From Bordetella genomosp. 13 (GTDB lineage Bacteria; Pseudomonadota; Gammaproteobacteria; Burkholderiales; Burkholderiaceae_B): DNA of 64,000 nt. The notes beneath the pieces were generated by a model. The model was not told the DNA's origin. It made no database searches and saw nothing but the letters and a program-made list of their open reading frames with translations. Each line of letters starts with the position of its first letter. The first letter of the stretch is position 1. The position numbers were made by a program, and so were the translations under genes. Shown one piece after another: positions 53,013-62,450 of the stretch. The stretch spans positions 156,930 to 220,929 of the forward strand of contig NZ_VEHL01000011.1 of the NCBI RefSeq assembly GCF_007679965.1, in the 5' to 3' direction.

Positions 53013-54614
53013 ATGCTGCTGGCGTTTGACGACTGCGTGATCGACCTGGACCGGCGGGAACTCTCGCGGGCGTCGCAGGTGGTCGCCACCCCGCCCCAGG
53101 TCTTCGACCTGCTGGTCTATCTGGCGCAGAACCGCGAACGCGTGGTCAGCCGCGACGACCTGATCGCGGCGGTCTGGGCCGGCCGCATCGTGTCGGAATC
53201 CACCCTCGCCAGTCACATCAACGCCGTACGCAAGGCAGTGGGCGACAGCGGCCAGCAGCAGGGCGTGATCCGCACGGTGGCCCGCAAGGGGTTCCGCTTC
53301 GTTGCGCAGGCCCGCGAAACCGGCCTGCAGCCGCCCGATGGGGCCGCGCAGCCCGATGGGGCCCCGCAGCCGGCCACCGGGCAGGCCGCGACGAAAGCCG
53401 CCGCCCCGGCGGTGCTGCCCGCCAAGCCGTCCATCGCCGTGCTGCCCTTCGTGAATCTCAGCGGCGATCCGGAACAGGAGTACCTGGCCGACGGCGTGGT
53501 GGAGGACGTGATCGCGGCGCTGTCGCAATACCGTTGGATGTTCGTCGTGGCGCGCAATTCCAGCTTCACGTACAAGGCCCGCGCGGTGGACGTGAAGCAG
53601 GTGGGCCGCGAGCTGGGCGTGCGCTACGTGCTGGAAGGCAGCTGGCGCAAGGCGGGCAACCGCGTGCGCATCACGGGCCAGCTGATCGACGCGGCCACCG
53701 GCGCGCTGCACTGGGCCGGCCGTTTCGAAGGCGTGCTGGAAGACATCTTCGAACTGCAGGACCAGATCACGCGCGACGTGGTGGGCGCCATCGCCCCCCA
53801 GCTGGAACGCGCCGAGATCGAGCGCGCCCGCCACACGCCCACCGACAGCATGGACGCCTACGACTGCTATCTGCGCGGCATGGCGTGGCTGCACCAAGGC
53901 ACCCGCCTGGCCATCGACCACGCGCTGCCGCTGTTCGAAAAGGCCATCGCGTCAGATCCGGAGTTCTCGTCGGCGTATGCAATGGCGGCATGGTGCCATT
54001 GCTGGCGCAAGCTGAACGGCTGGATGACGGACCGCCCGCGCGAGATCGCCGAAGGCCTGCGCCTGGCGCGCCGCGCGATCGAGCTGGACAACAACGATGC
54101 CGTGGCGCTGACTCGCTGCGGCCCGGTCGCGGCCCATCTGGGCGGCGACCTGAAGGGCGGCATCGCGCTGGTGGACCGCGCGCTGGCCCTGAACCCCAAC
54201 CTGGCGCCCGCCTGGTTCCTGGGCGCCTATCTGCGCCTGTGGGATGGCCAGACCGACACGGCCATCGAGCACTTCACGCACGCCATGCGGCAGAGCCCGC
54301 TGGACATGGAGCTGTACCGCATGCAGGCGGGCATCGCGGCGGCCCATCTGTTCCAGGGCCGCCATGACGAATCCGTGGCCTGGGCGGAGAAGTCCTTGCG
54401 CGAGTTGCCGAGCTTCCTGCTGGCCGCGGCGGTGTTGGCGGCCAGCCAGGCGCTGGCCGGCCGCGACATGGCGGCGGCCAACGCCCTGGCCCGATTGCGC
54501 GAACTGGATCCGGCGCTGCGGCTGTCCAACCTGCGCGACCTGCTGCCGATCCAGAAGCCCGACGACCTGGACACCTTGACCCGCGGCCTGCGCAAGGCCG
54601 GACTACCCGCCTGA
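53013..54614 (+). CDS. CadC-type winged-helix regulator with TPR domain
   Basis: Regulator of 533 residues. Residues 1-95 are an OmpR/CadC-type winged helix (VVATPPQVFDLLVYLAQNRERVVSRDDLIAAVW; VRKAVGDSG; RTVARKGFRF). A Pro/Ala linker leads to a TolB-N-like segment (SIAVLPFVNLSGDPEQEYLADGVVEDVIAALS) and a C-terminal TPR array (about residues 290-500). It lacks a membrane helix, so it is cytosolic. The start at 53013 has AAGGAAAG upstream. Divergent from the NmrA/AhpD/cupin genes, which it probably controls. Confidence 0.9.
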   Translation: MLLAFDDCVIDLDRRELSRASQVVATPPQVFDLLVYLAQNRERVVSRDDLIAAVWAGRIVSESTLASHINAVRKAVGDSGQQQGVIRTVARKGFRFVAQARETGLQPPDGAAQPDGAPQPATGQAATKAAAPAVLPAKPSIAVLPFVNLSGDPEQEYLADGVVEDVIAALSQYRWMFVVARNSSFTYKARAVDVKQVGRELGVRYVLEGSWRKAGNRVRITGQLIDAATGALHWAGRFEGVLEDIFELQDQITRDVVGAIAPQLERAEIERARHTPTDSMDAYDCYLRGMAWLHQGTRLAIDHALPLFEKAIASDPEFSSAYAMAAWCHCWRKLNGWMTDRPREIAEGLRLARRAIELDNNDAVALTRCGPVAAHLGGDLKGGIALVDRALALNPNLAPAWFLGAYLRLWDGQTDTAIEHFTHAMRQSPLDMELYRMQAGIAAAHLFQGRHDESVAWAEKSLRELPSFLLAAAVLAASQALAGRDMAAANALARLRELDPALRLSNLRDLLPIQKPDDLDTLTRGLRKAGLPA

Positions 54615-54640
54615 TTTCGCGGCTGCCAAGGAGCTCTCCC

Positions 54641-55567
54641 ATGGACCGATTCGACGCGATGCAGGCCTTCGCCCGGGTGGTGGAGGCCGGCAGCTTCACC
54701 AAGGCCGCCGACACCCTGCATATGAGCCGGGCCACGGTGACGCAACTGGTGCAGCAGCTCGAGGCGCGGCTGCGTGTGAAGCTGCTGAACCGCACCACGC
54801 GCCGCGTCCATGTCACGGCCGACGGCGCCGCGTACTACGAGCGCGTGGTGCGGCTGCTGGCCGACATGGACGATGCCGAGACCAGCCTGTCCAGCGCGTC
54901 GGCCGCGCCGCGCGGGCGGCTGCGCGTGGACGTGCCCAGTCCGCTGGCGCGCACGATCATCGTGCCGGCGCTGCCGGCCTTCCATGCGCGCTATCCCGAC
55001 ATCCAGTTCGACATGGGCGTCAGCGACCGCATGGTGGACCTGCTGGGCGAGAACGTGGACTGCGTGGTGCGCGGCGGCGAGCTGACCGACCAGTCGCTGA
55101 TGGCCCGCCACGTGGGCGACCTGCGGCTGGGGGTGTACGCCGCGCCTGCCTACCTGGCGCGCGCTGGCACGCCGGCCCATCCGCTGGAACTGGAGAACTC
55201 GCACCACCGCGTGGTGGGCTATCTGTGGGCGCGGCTGGGCAAGGCCCTGCCCTACGCCATGCGGCGCGGCGCGGAAGACCTGCACCTGCATGGCCGCTAC
55301 GTGCTGGCGGTGGACGACGGCAACGCCTACCTGGAAGCCGGACTGGCCGGCCTGGGCGTGCTGTGGCTGCCCGACTACATGGCCAAAGGGCCCGTGGCGC
55401 GCAGGGAACTGGTGCCCCTGTTCGAAGATTGGCGGATGGACCCGATGCCCATGTACGTCGCCTTTCCGCCCAACCGGCACGTCAGCGCCAAGCTGCGGGT
55501 GTTCATCGACTGGATGGTGGAGCTGATGGCGCAGCACGCGCCTGTGATGCCGCGGCAGCCCCGCTGA
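54641..55567 (+). CDS. LysR-family transcriptional regulator
   Basis: LTTR of 308 residues with the HTH FARVVEAGSFTKAADTLHMSRATVTQLVQQLEARL at the N-terminus and a co-inducer domain with RLRVDVPSPLARTIIVPALPAFHARYPDIQF, the CrgA/DsdC-like subgroup that regulates neighbouring oxidoreductases. It follows the wHTH-TPR gene by 26 bp and may be co-transcribed, giving two regulators next to the NmrA-like set. Confidence 0.94.
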   Translation: MDRFDAMQAFARVVEAGSFTKAADTLHMSRATVTQLVQQLEARLRVKLLNRTTRRVHVTADGAAYYERVVRLLADMDDAETSLSSASAAPRGRLRVDVPSPLARTIIVPALPAFHARYPDIQFDMGVSDRMVDLLGENVDCVVRGGELTDQSLMARHVGDLRLGVYAAPAYLARAGTPAHPLELENSHHRVVGYLWARLGKALPYAMRRGAEDLHLHGRYVLAVDDGNAYLEAGLAGLGVLWLPDYMAKGPVARRELVPLFEDWRMDPMPMYVAFPPNRHVSAKLRVFIDWMVELMAQHAPVMPRQPR

Positions 55568-55627
55568 CCGCGCGCCGTCCCGGGCGTTCGGCCATGCCGG
55601 ATGCAGGCGCGTGGAATCCAGCCGTCC

Positions 55628-56569
55628 TCAGCCGAACCGGCCCAGATACGCATCCAGGCGCTCGGCCGCCCGCGCGTCGTCATTGGCGTTGCCGCCGAAC
55701 ATGAAGCAGCGCGCGCAGCCACGCGGAAACCGGATGGGAGCCAGATGCCGCGCCACGGCGCGGTAGGCCGAGATGCTTTCGTGCTTGCTCGCGTCGCCCC
55801 ATACCGGTTCGGCGCCCGCGGTGACGGCAATGGCCTTGTTGCCGCAGCGCGTGGACACGCCCACCTCGCGCTCCAGCGCCGCGAGGCCGTGGGTGACCCG
55901 GCCGAAGAACGGCCATCCGATCAGGGTGCGCCAGCCGATGTCGGCAATGCCCGGCTGCTCGTCGGCGGCCCAGCGATGCATGGAGTTCTCGCGCCGCACG
56001 CCGTCCATCACCATGGCCGGCGAGATGTGGATGGCCGCCGGGTAGCGGTCCAACTGCTGCGCCAGCTCGAATTCCAGGCTGCTCTTGTGCGGCGGCAGGA
56101 AGAAACCCATGCCCATGACGCCGCAGATCAGCTTGGCGCCCAGGAGCAGGTCGGTGATCAGGTTGGCGAACGCGACGTTGTGCGCGTGCTCGGCCGGCAG
56201 GTCGATCTCGAAGAACGCCATGCCGCTGCGCTGCTCCACGCCGAAATACGGCAGCGCGGGATCTTCGAACTCGGACAGCACGTAGCCGTAGCGGCGCAGG
56301 CCATCGCCATATTCCGTGGCGGCCTGCTCGAAGAAGGCCCTGCCCTGCGCCACGAGGCCGGTGTTGAGCTTGCGGATCTTGCCGCGATGCTTGCCGAAGC
56401 GATAAGAGGCCATGTAGGCAGCGGCGCCCCAGGCCTCTTCGAAATGCTGGTAGGCCTGTGCCAACGCGCCCCGGTTCGCCTCGTCCGAGATCTCGCCATC
56501 CAGCAACGCGATGATGCGAAACGCCGGCACGGCGAAGGGGGTCTCGTTGTACAGCAGCATGTCCGGCAT
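55628..56569 (-). CDS. DUF3396-family (TsiV3-like) type VI immunity protein
   Basis: Protein of 313 residues in the DUF3396 family, annotated as T6SS immunity proteins. Characteristic segments: EEAWGAAAYMASYRFGKHRGKIRKLN, FFEIDLPAEHAHNVAFANLITDLL, and the C-terminal RFPRGCARCFMFGG. It has no signal peptide. No effector gene is beside it; the nearest T6SS genes are the vgrG island 6 kb away. It is convergent with the LysR gene. It may protect against effectors of competing strains. Confidence 0.85.
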   Translation of the reverse strand: MPDMLLYNETPFAVPAFRIIALLDGEISDEANRGALAQAYQHFEEAWGAAAYMASYRFGKHRGKIRKLNTGLVAQGRAFFEQAATEYGDGLRRYGYVLSEFEDPALPYFGVEQRSGMAFFEIDLPAEHAHNVAFANLITDLLLGAKLICGVMGMGFFLPPHKSSLEFELAQQLDRYPAAIHISPAMVMDGVRRENSMHRWAADEQPGIADIGWRTLIGWPFFGRVTHGLAALEREVGVSTRCGNKAIAVTAGAEPVWGDASKHESISAYRAVARHLAPIRFPRGCARCFMFGGNANDDARAAERLDAYLGRFG

Positions 56570-56719
56570 GGGCTTGCATCCTTCTGGCGGCGGGCTTGAA
56601 GGCGACGGCAGTCCGCCGCGCGGGGAAGTGCCCCGAGATTGTGCAAGCCTTGGGCGAAGGAAGTCCTACCAAACCCTTCTACATGCCAGCAATCCATACG
56701 AAATGGCTTTTAGGCCTGG

Positions 56720-57409
56720 CTAGCGTGCGGAAGGGGCCGGCGCCGTATCCTGTCCTTGCGCATCCACGTCGCCGCCCGGCCCCGCCACGCCGCCTTCGAC
56801 GCCGCCCAGGTCGGCCAGCAGGTCGTAGCAGCGCGACTCCAGCTCTTCCGCCGCGGCGGCGCGCTGCGGCGAATCCTCGTCCACCGCGCTGCGGCAGCGC
56901 AGGCCCACCGCCACGGCGGGCTTGGCCTCGCTGCCGTCCTGCGTCACGCCCTTGACGCTGATGAACTGCACGTAGTGATAGCGCTTGCCGTTCTCCAGGG
57001 CCGTGTAGATCAGCTGCGCGCCGCCGGCCTCGAACTCCATGCCGGGCATGCCTTCGACCTCGCGCATGGTGTCCTGGATGGCCTCGTCGCTGGCATGCTC
57101 CAGCGCGCGAGCCTCTTCGGCCGGCAGGTCCGCATAGTCGATCGAGCGCGCCAGCAGCCGCAGCGACAGGCGCGCCACCGCGAACTGGCCGGCCACCGAC
57201 TTCAAGGGGAAGCGGTACTCGGCATAGTGCGTGCCCTCCTTGTCCCATTGCGATACCGTCCGCCAGTCTCCGGGCGGCTGGAACACCGGCTTGCCGCCCG
57301 CGACGCCCAGGCGAGCCGGGACGTTGTCCTGGGCGGACAGGACAGGCGCGGCGCCCAGGACGCCGAGGACGAAAACGAAGGCAATGGCGGTACGGCGTGA
57401 TGCGGACAT
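56720..57409 (-). CDS. exported protein of unknown function, 229 residues
   Basis: Signal peptide in residues 1-27 (FVFVLGVLGAAPVLSAQ, cleavage after LSA), then a soluble domain with DWRTVSQWDKEGTHYAEYRFPLKSV and an all-alpha segment with two cysteines (GLRCRS... ESRCYDLL) that could form a disulfide. The C-terminus is Gly/Pro-rich and disordered. The start at 57409 (MSASRRTAIAF) was chosen over a longer frame. No family recognised. Confidence 0.78.
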   Translation of the reverse strand: MSASRRTAIAFVFVLGVLGAAPVLSAQDNVPARLGVAGGKPVFQPPGDWRTVSQWDKEGTHYAEYRFPLKSVAGQFAVARLSLRLLARSIDYADLPAEEARALEHASDEAIQDTMREVEGMPGMEFEAGGAQLIYTALENGKRYHYVQFISVKGVTQDGSEAKPAVAVGLRCRSAVDEDSPQRAAAAEELESRCYDLLADLGGVEGGVAGPGGDVDAQGQDTAPAPSAR

Positions 57410-57585
57410 GGGATGCGAAGCGATCTGCCTGGATATGCCGCGATGATAGCCGAGCGCGGGGCCGGCCACCGGCTGTCGCATCGGGCCGCTGCGCGGGCCC
57501 GAATAGGCATAGAATTTCGGCGAACGTTCCGGCGCCGCGCCGTTGCCACGGCAGGTCCTGGACACCCCTACGACGAGGAGACAGC

Positions 57586-58218
57586 ATGCTGAAGATCTGG
57601 GGCCGCGCGAATTCCGTCAACGTGCAGAAAGTGCTGTGGTGCTGCGACGAACTGCAATTGCCTTACGAGCGCATCGACGCCGGCCTGCACCACGGCCGCA
57701 ACAACGAGCCCGAATACCTGGCCATGAATCCCAACGGCCGAGTGCCCACGCTGGAAGACGGCGACTTCGTGCTGTGGGAATCCAATGCCATCCTGCGCTA
57801 CCTGGCCCTGCAATACGGCCAGGACAGCGGCCTGTATCCCCAGGGCGCCCGGGCGCGCGGCAGCATGGAGCGCTGGCTGGACTGGACCCTGGCCTCGCTG
57901 CAGCCGGCCGAACGCCCGCTGTTCTGGGGCATGATCCGCACACCGCCCGAACAGCGCGACATGGCCGCCCTGCAGAAGGCCGCGGACGAGACCGGCAAGC
58001 TGTGGCTGGTGCTGGACGAGCGCCTGCGGGACCGCGCCTACGTCGAAGGCGAAACCTTCACGCTGGCCGACATCGTGCTGGGCGCCTACTGCCGGCGCTA
58101 CCTGGGCGACGAAATGGCCAGCCTGCGCCGGCCGTCCACGCCGCACCTGCAGGCCTGGTACGAGCGCCTGCACGACCGGCCCGCCTTCCGCCAGCACATC
58201 GCCCCCGCCCTCAGCTGA
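57586..58218 (+). CDS. glutathione S-transferase
   Basis: GST of 210 residues. The N-terminal thioredoxin-like domain (LKIWGRANSVNVQKVLWCCDEL; NPNGRVPTLEDGDFVLWESNAILRYL) contains the GSH-binding cis-Pro and Glu-Ser pair, and the C-terminal helical domain ends in LADIVLGAYCRRYL. It acts in detoxification by conjugating glutathione to electrophiles. GAGGAG lies eight bases before the start. Tandem with the next GST, 23 bp apart. Confidence 0.94.
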   Translation: MLKIWGRANSVNVQKVLWCCDELQLPYERIDAGLHHGRNNEPEYLAMNPNGRVPTLEDGDFVLWESNAILRYLALQYGQDSGLYPQGARARGSMERWLDWTLASLQPAERPLFWGMIRTPPEQRDMAALQKAADETGKLWLVLDERLRDRAYVEGETFTLADIVLGAYCRRYLGDEMASLRRPSTPHLQAWYERLHDRPAFRQHIAPALS

Positions 58219-58241
58219 TCGTCCTCGGAGCCCATCCGGCC

Positions 58242-58871
58242 ATGACCATCGAACTGCATACCTGGAATACCCCGAACGGCCGCAAGATCAGCGTGGCGCT
58301 GGAGGAAATGGCGCTGCCCTATTCCGTCCACCCCGTCGACATCCGCAACGGCAGGCAATTCGACCCTGCCTTCCTTGCGATCAGCCCGAACAACCGCATC
58401 CCGGCCATCGTCGATCCCGATGGCCCGCAGGGCGGGCCGGTCAGCGTGTTCGAATCGGGGGCCATCCTGCTTTACCTGGGCGAGAAGACCGGAAAGTTCC
58501 TGCCCGCGCCGCTGGCCGAGCGCATCCCCGTGCTGGAATGGCTGATGTGGCAGATGGGCGGCTTCGGCCCCATGCCGGGCCAGGCGCACCACTTCCTGGG
58601 CCTGCAGAACGAGGACGACAGGCGTTATGGCGCCAAGCGCTACGTGGACGAGACGCGCCGGCTGTACGGCGTGCTGGACCGCCGGCTGGCGCAGGCGGAG
58701 TTCGTGGCGGGACCGCTGTCTGTGGCCGACTTCGCCATCGTCGGCTGGGCGTGGCGCCACGAGCGCCACCAGGTCGACCTCGCGGACTTCCCGAACGTGC
58801 GGCGCTGGTACGACACGCTGATGGCGCGTCCGGGCGTCAAGCGGGGCTTCGACGTGAAGCTGGACACCTGA
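58242..58871 (+). CDS. glutathione S-transferase, YfcG/YghU-like (nu class)
   Basis: GST of 209 residues. The N-terminal TWNTPNGRKISVALEEM and ISPNNRIPAIVDPDG with VFESGAILLYL are typical of YfcG-like nu-class enzymes, which reduce disulfides with glutathione. The C-terminal part has PMPGQAHHFLG. Follows the other GST as an operon; the two subfamilies differ, so this is not a tandem duplication of one gene. Confidence 0.93.
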   Translation: MTIELHTWNTPNGRKISVALEEMALPYSVHPVDIRNGRQFDPAFLAISPNNRIPAIVDPDGPQGGPVSVFESGAILLYLGEKTGKFLPAPLAERIPVLEWLMWQMGGFGPMPGQAHHFLGLQNEDDRRYGAKRYVDETRRLYGVLDRRLAQAEFVAGPLSVADFAIVGWAWRHERHQVDLADFPNVRRWYDTLMARPGVKRGFDVKLDT

Positions 58872-59076
58872 GCCCGCCAGGCCGAGGCGATCCGGCCGCC
58901 CGCCGCTACTGGCGGGAATCGATTCCGGCGTGCCCGGTGCCGGCACGCCCGAGCCTTCGAACAATCGGGCCGGGTCGCGGCCATTGTTCCCAAATTCGGA
59001 CAAGTGTCTTTCGATAGGCACTCTTTATACGATTCGCTGCCGTCCATAGAATACCTTTCCATGAACGGAGCCTATC

Positions 59077-59286
59077 ATGAGAGCCTTAATTGAAAAGAAT
59101 CTTAATCAACCCGCGTTGGTGAACGCCTTGGTGGACTTCACGGGCTTGATGGCGCGCGTGGATTTCAATCTGGGGCAGGCCGCCTTCGTGGTGGCCGCCC
59201 GCGGCCTGCGCCACAGCCTGCCGGCCGTGCAGCGCCTGGCCCGGCGCACGACGTCGCGCGCCGGCCTGGGCAAGCAGGCGGACTGA
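59077..59286 (+). CDS. hypothetical protein, 69 residues
   Basis: Small basic protein (MRALIEKNLNQPALVNALVDF...) with no known family and no signal peptide. A GGAG sits eight bases before the ATG, and codon use is normal. It lies between the GST operon and the convergent YSC84 gene. It looks expressed rather than a shadow, but function is unknown. Confidence 0.55.
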   Translation: MRALIEKNLNQPALVNALVDFTGLMARVDFNLGQAAFVVAARGLRHSLPAVQRLARRTTSRAGLGKQAD

Positions 59287-59309
59287 GCGCCCGCCCGTAT
59301 CTACACGCT

Positions 59310-59906
59310 TTACAGGCCCGTATCGCGCGTGATCTTGCTGCCGTCGATCGACACGCCCGCCATCAGGCCGGCGTTGTTCAGCACGAAGCCGACGACCGAC
59401 TGCTGGTAGGTATTGCTGTCGATGCTGCCGTTGGCGCCGATCTTGGCGACGGCCACGGTGGCGTCGGCGCCGACCGTCCAGCCGTTGCTCTCGCGGAATT
59501 TCTTCAGCGCGGCGTCGGTCATGAACAGCAGCACGGTGGCGCGCGACTGGGCGCCGGCCTGGAAGCCGATCGAGCCGCCCGCGGTGGTGTAGTAGGACAC
59601 CGGCTGGCCGCCCACGCGCAGCACGCCCTTGCCGTATTCGCCGGCCACGATGAAGCCGCCGCCCAGCACCGCCGGGAAGACCAGCACGCCCTTGGCGCGC
59701 TGGACCAGTTCGCGCGACTGCGGCGAAGCCTGGTACAGCTTGGACAACGTGGAGTCGGCGCCGGAGTTGATCTCGGAGCGCTGCTGGGCCGGCGTGGCCG
59801 AATTGTTCTGGGTGTTGGTCGTGCAGCCCGCGAAGGTCAGGCCCGCCAGGGCGACGGTGGCGGCGGCGAGGCCGCTGCGGCGCAGGATAGAGGAAGTTCC
59901 GAACAT
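59310..59906 (-). CDS. YSC84/SYLF-domain lipoprotein
   Basis: Lipoprotein of 198 residues with lipobox TFAGC at about residues 23-27. The rest is an SYLF (YSC84) lipid-binding domain: KGVLVFPAVLGGGFIVAGEYGKGVLRV, YYTTAGGSIGFQAGAQSRATVLLFM and GVSIDGSKI. Bacterial members are outer-membrane lipoproteins of uncertain role, often stress-induced. Monocistronic. Confidence 0.93.
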   Translation of the reverse strand: MFGTSSILRRSGLAAATVALAGLTFAGCTTNTQNNSATPAQQRSEINSGADSTLSKLYQASPQSRELVQRAKGVLVFPAVLGGGFIVAGEYGKGVLRVGGQPVSYYTTAGGSIGFQAGAQSRATVLLFMTDAALKKFRESNGWTVGADATVAVAKIGANGSIDSNTYQQSVVGFVLNNAGLMAGVSIDGSKITRDTGL

Positions 59907-60060
59907 GGTGCTTCTCCTTTCAGTGGGCGAACCACTTTGTTAATGGGGTGCGAACAACTCTACTCCGCCCGCCTGTTACTGGCGTGAGCGAGGCCTGACA
60001 TAAGGCCAGAAAGGGCAACCAAACCTGTCACGCCTGGTTGCGCATTTCCGGTGGCGCCGG

Positions 60061-61659
60061 TCAGGCCGGCAGGTGCGCGGCAGACGCCGCCAACGAGGGT
60101 GCCAGCGGCTCGTGGCCGTCCTGTAGCAGCCAGGGAACGAGGTCCGCGCATGGCATTGGCCTGCCATACAGGTAGCCCTGGATATACGAGACGTTACGGG
60201 CCCGCAGATAGCGCAGTTGCATTTCGGTCTCCACGCCCTCGGCCACGACCTGCAGTTTCAGGCGCCCGGCCAGCGCGATGATGGCGTCGAGCACCGGCGC
60301 CTCGCCGTCGACCGATTCGATGGCGCTGACGAACCCCCGGTCGATCTTCAGGTAGTCCACGGGGAATCGATGCAGGTAGGACAGCGAACAGTTGCCCACG
60401 CCGAAATCATCGATGGCCACCAGCGCGCCGGTCGCGCGCAAGGCCTCGAGATTGCGGCGCGCGGTGTCGTCGTCGGACACCAGGCTGCGCTCGGTGATCT
60501 CCAGCACCAGTACGATCTGGCGCTGCTGCAGCACGCTGCGCAGGTGCGACACGTCGGTGACCAAGTGCGAACTGGCCAGGTGTTCGGCCGCCAGGTTGAC
60601 GCCGATGTGGAGTCCCGGACGCAGCGGCCATTGCGCCACGTCGCGTTCGATCAGCTCGAACAGGTGCAAGGTCAGCGGCACGATCATGCCGTGCGTCTCG
60701 GCCTGCGCGATGAAGATGTCGGGCCGCACTTCCTCGCCCGACGGCGTGCGCCAGCGCATCAGCGCCTCCACGCCCATGCACAGCCCCAGTTTCACGTCGT
60801 AGATGGGTTGGTAGCACAGATAGAACTCGCCGGCGCGCATGCCTCGCCGCAGGCTCTCCACCGGAGAGAGCTGGCGCAGCCGCAAACGCCACGCGATGAA
60901 ACCCAGCGCCCCGGCCAGCAGCAGCGTGGCGGGCAGGAACTCGAGCGCCACGCGGCGCCAGGCGGCATACACATCCTCGGCGGGCACGGTGACCGAGACC
61001 TGCACGGCATCGTCGTCGGAGCGCAGGCGGCGCACCTGCGCCATGGAGCCAGCCGCCCCGCCCTGATAACCCTGGCTGCGGATGGACACACCGGTGCCGA
61101 AGTGCATCTCTACATGGTATGAGCGCAGGTCGGCTACGGTATTGAGCAGGTCGATCAGGTATTGCCCATCGAGCACCGCCAGCACGGTGACATCGTCAAG
61201 ATTCTGCGCGAAGATCACCGCGGGCCGGGTCTCGCTGGCGGCCGTGACCCCCACCGAGGCGATCGAGCGGCCCTGGGGCAACGCGGACAAAGTGGGCAGC
61301 AGCACCGACAGGCGGCGCACGTTGCTGTTGACGCCCGCGGCGCACTCGATGACGTCGTCCCGCGCGAACAACAGGGACCGCAGATAGGGAGAGATCGAGC
61401 CCATGTACTGCAGCGTCGGTTCCGCCATGGAGCACGGTCGCCCAGCCAGGGGTCCCAGTTCGTCGACCACCCGCCATGCATAGGCGGACATGGTCTGCGC
61501 CTGGTGCATCAGCACGCGCGCGGCGATGTCCGCCTGGGTGGAAGTCAGGCGCCGCGCCTCGCTGAGCGAGGCGAAGGCGCACAGCACGGCCGGCGCCAGC
61601 AATACCAGCACGGCCTGCACGACAAACCACCACGCATGCTGGCCCCTCCAGACCTGCAT
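60061..61659 (-). CDS. EAL-domain cyclic-di-GMP phosphodiesterase with CSS periplasmic sensor
   Basis: Protein of about 532 residues. A transmembrane helix near residue 20, a periplasmic CSS-motif-type region (GRPCSMAEPTLQYM, with a paired Cys at DDVIECAAG), a second helix, and a cytosolic EAL domain from about residue 270. All catalytic signatures are present: YQPIYDVKLG, VEALMRW, IDDFGVGNCSL, DYLKIDRGFV and VVAEGVET. It should hydrolyse c-di-GMP under redox control by the periplasmic disulfide. The start is uncertain: 61659 (used) or 61698. Confidence 0.92.
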   Translation of the reverse strand: MQVWRGQHAWWFVVQAVLVLLAPAVLCAFASLSEARRLTSTQADIAARVLMHQAQTMSAYAWRVVDELGPLAGRPCSMAEPTLQYMGSISPYLRSLLFARDDVIECAAGVNSNVRRLSVLLPTLSALPQGRSIASVGVTAASETRPAVIFAQNLDDVTVLAVLDGQYLIDLLNTVADLRSYHVEMHFGTGVSIRSQGYQGGAAGSMAQVRRLRSDDDAVQVSVTVPAEDVYAAWRRVALEFLPATLLLAGALGFIAWRLRLRQLSPVESLRRGMRAGEFYLCYQPIYDVKLGLCMGVEALMRWRTPSGEEVRPDIFIAQAETHGMIVPLTLHLFELIERDVAQWPLRPGLHIGVNLAAEHLASSHLVTDVSHLRSVLQQRQIVLVLEITERSLVSDDDTARRNLEALRATGALVAIDDFGVGNCSLSYLHRFPVDYLKIDRGFVSAIESVDGEAPVLDAIIALAGRLKLQVVAEGVETEMQLRYLRARNVSYIQGYLYGRPMPCADLVPWLLQDGHEPLAPSLAASAAHLPA

Positions 61660-61887
61660 GCCCAACCGCCCTCTACGTAAGGTCCGCGACCCACCCATGC
61701 CGTATCCCGAAACCTGGCGCCACTGCGCAGAGTGTTGCACAGGACTGATGAATTCCTGCGAACCTTAGCAGGAATATTCACAAAGCATGAAATTATTCGA
61801 ATGTTTTGTGAACTTTCGCTTACAGCTGGAGTGACCCCGGGCGACTGCGCATCGATCGCAGTTGTTGCAACGCCGGGGGTCGGGCAA

Positions 61888-62091
61888 CTATTGACTGGCG
61901 ACGCGGCCCTGCCCCGCGCTGGGCGGCGGAGCATGAGCAACGATCCGCTTGGGTTTCCAGATTTTGCATGCGTGATCCAGGCCCTTGTCCTGGCACAGAA
62001 ATCTGGCAAAGCCCATCGCCTGATCAACGGTAAGAAACTCGTAGCGCCGACCTGCATACGTCACCGCGCGTCCATCCCGTGTCACCTCCAA
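61888..62091 (-). CDS. small hypothetical protein, TTG start, 67 residues
   Basis: Reading from TTG at 62091, five bases after a strong GAGGAGG ribosome site, the frame gives a compact product (LEVTRDGRAVTYAGRRYEF... DKGLDHACKIWKPKRI). An ATG eight codons upstream overlaps that site, so TTG is the likelier start; GTG at 62085 is another option. No family recognised; the domain looks like a small wing-type fold. Confidence 0.65.
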   Translation of the reverse strand: MEVTRDGRAVTYAGRRYEFLTVDQAMGFARFLCQDKGLDHACKIWKPKRIVAHAPPPSAGQGRVASQ

Positions 62092-62450
62092 GCTATCCTC
62101 CTCGCAAAAATGCACAAATATCCGTCAGGGATCCATAACCATAATGACATACTCACAAGTCCGGGAGTACCTGATAGGAGCGCATACAAAAGCAGGGAAA
62201 ACGCGATTGCATCATTCTCCAAAATCCGCTGAAAAAATACGCGATTTTGGCAGCGCTACCATTCTGCAGCACATTGCATGCCTGCTGGCGGTGATTTCAT
62301 GCGGAAAGAAAGAGATTCGCGCGAGTTGAAGATGGCGGGCTAGACGGCCAGCAGCGGTTGCGGCGGCAATGCGTGGCCGGGAATGAAGAGAAACTGTGGT
62401 GTCAACAATGGAAAAGTGTGGGCCGGAAGCCCCGGCCCACACCACGCGGC
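62092..62450. other. AT-rich intergenic region
   Basis: About 360 bp with clearly lower GC than the rest, and no convincing gene; a 61-codon plus-strand frame at 62144-62329 lacks a ribosome site and family features. It probably holds the promoter of the TTG-start gene and the terminator hairpin at 62416-62442. Confidence 0.45.
62412..62442 (-). terminator. terminator of the 65-residue gene
   Basis: GTGTGGGCCGG (62416-62426) pairs perfectly with 62432-62442. On the minus strand the stem is followed by TTTTCC, just past the stop at 62451. Confidence 0.8.

Noticed and set aside
62144..62329. 61-codon plus-strand frame in the AT-rich gap
   Set aside because: No ribosome site, no family, and odd composition; treated as non-coding.
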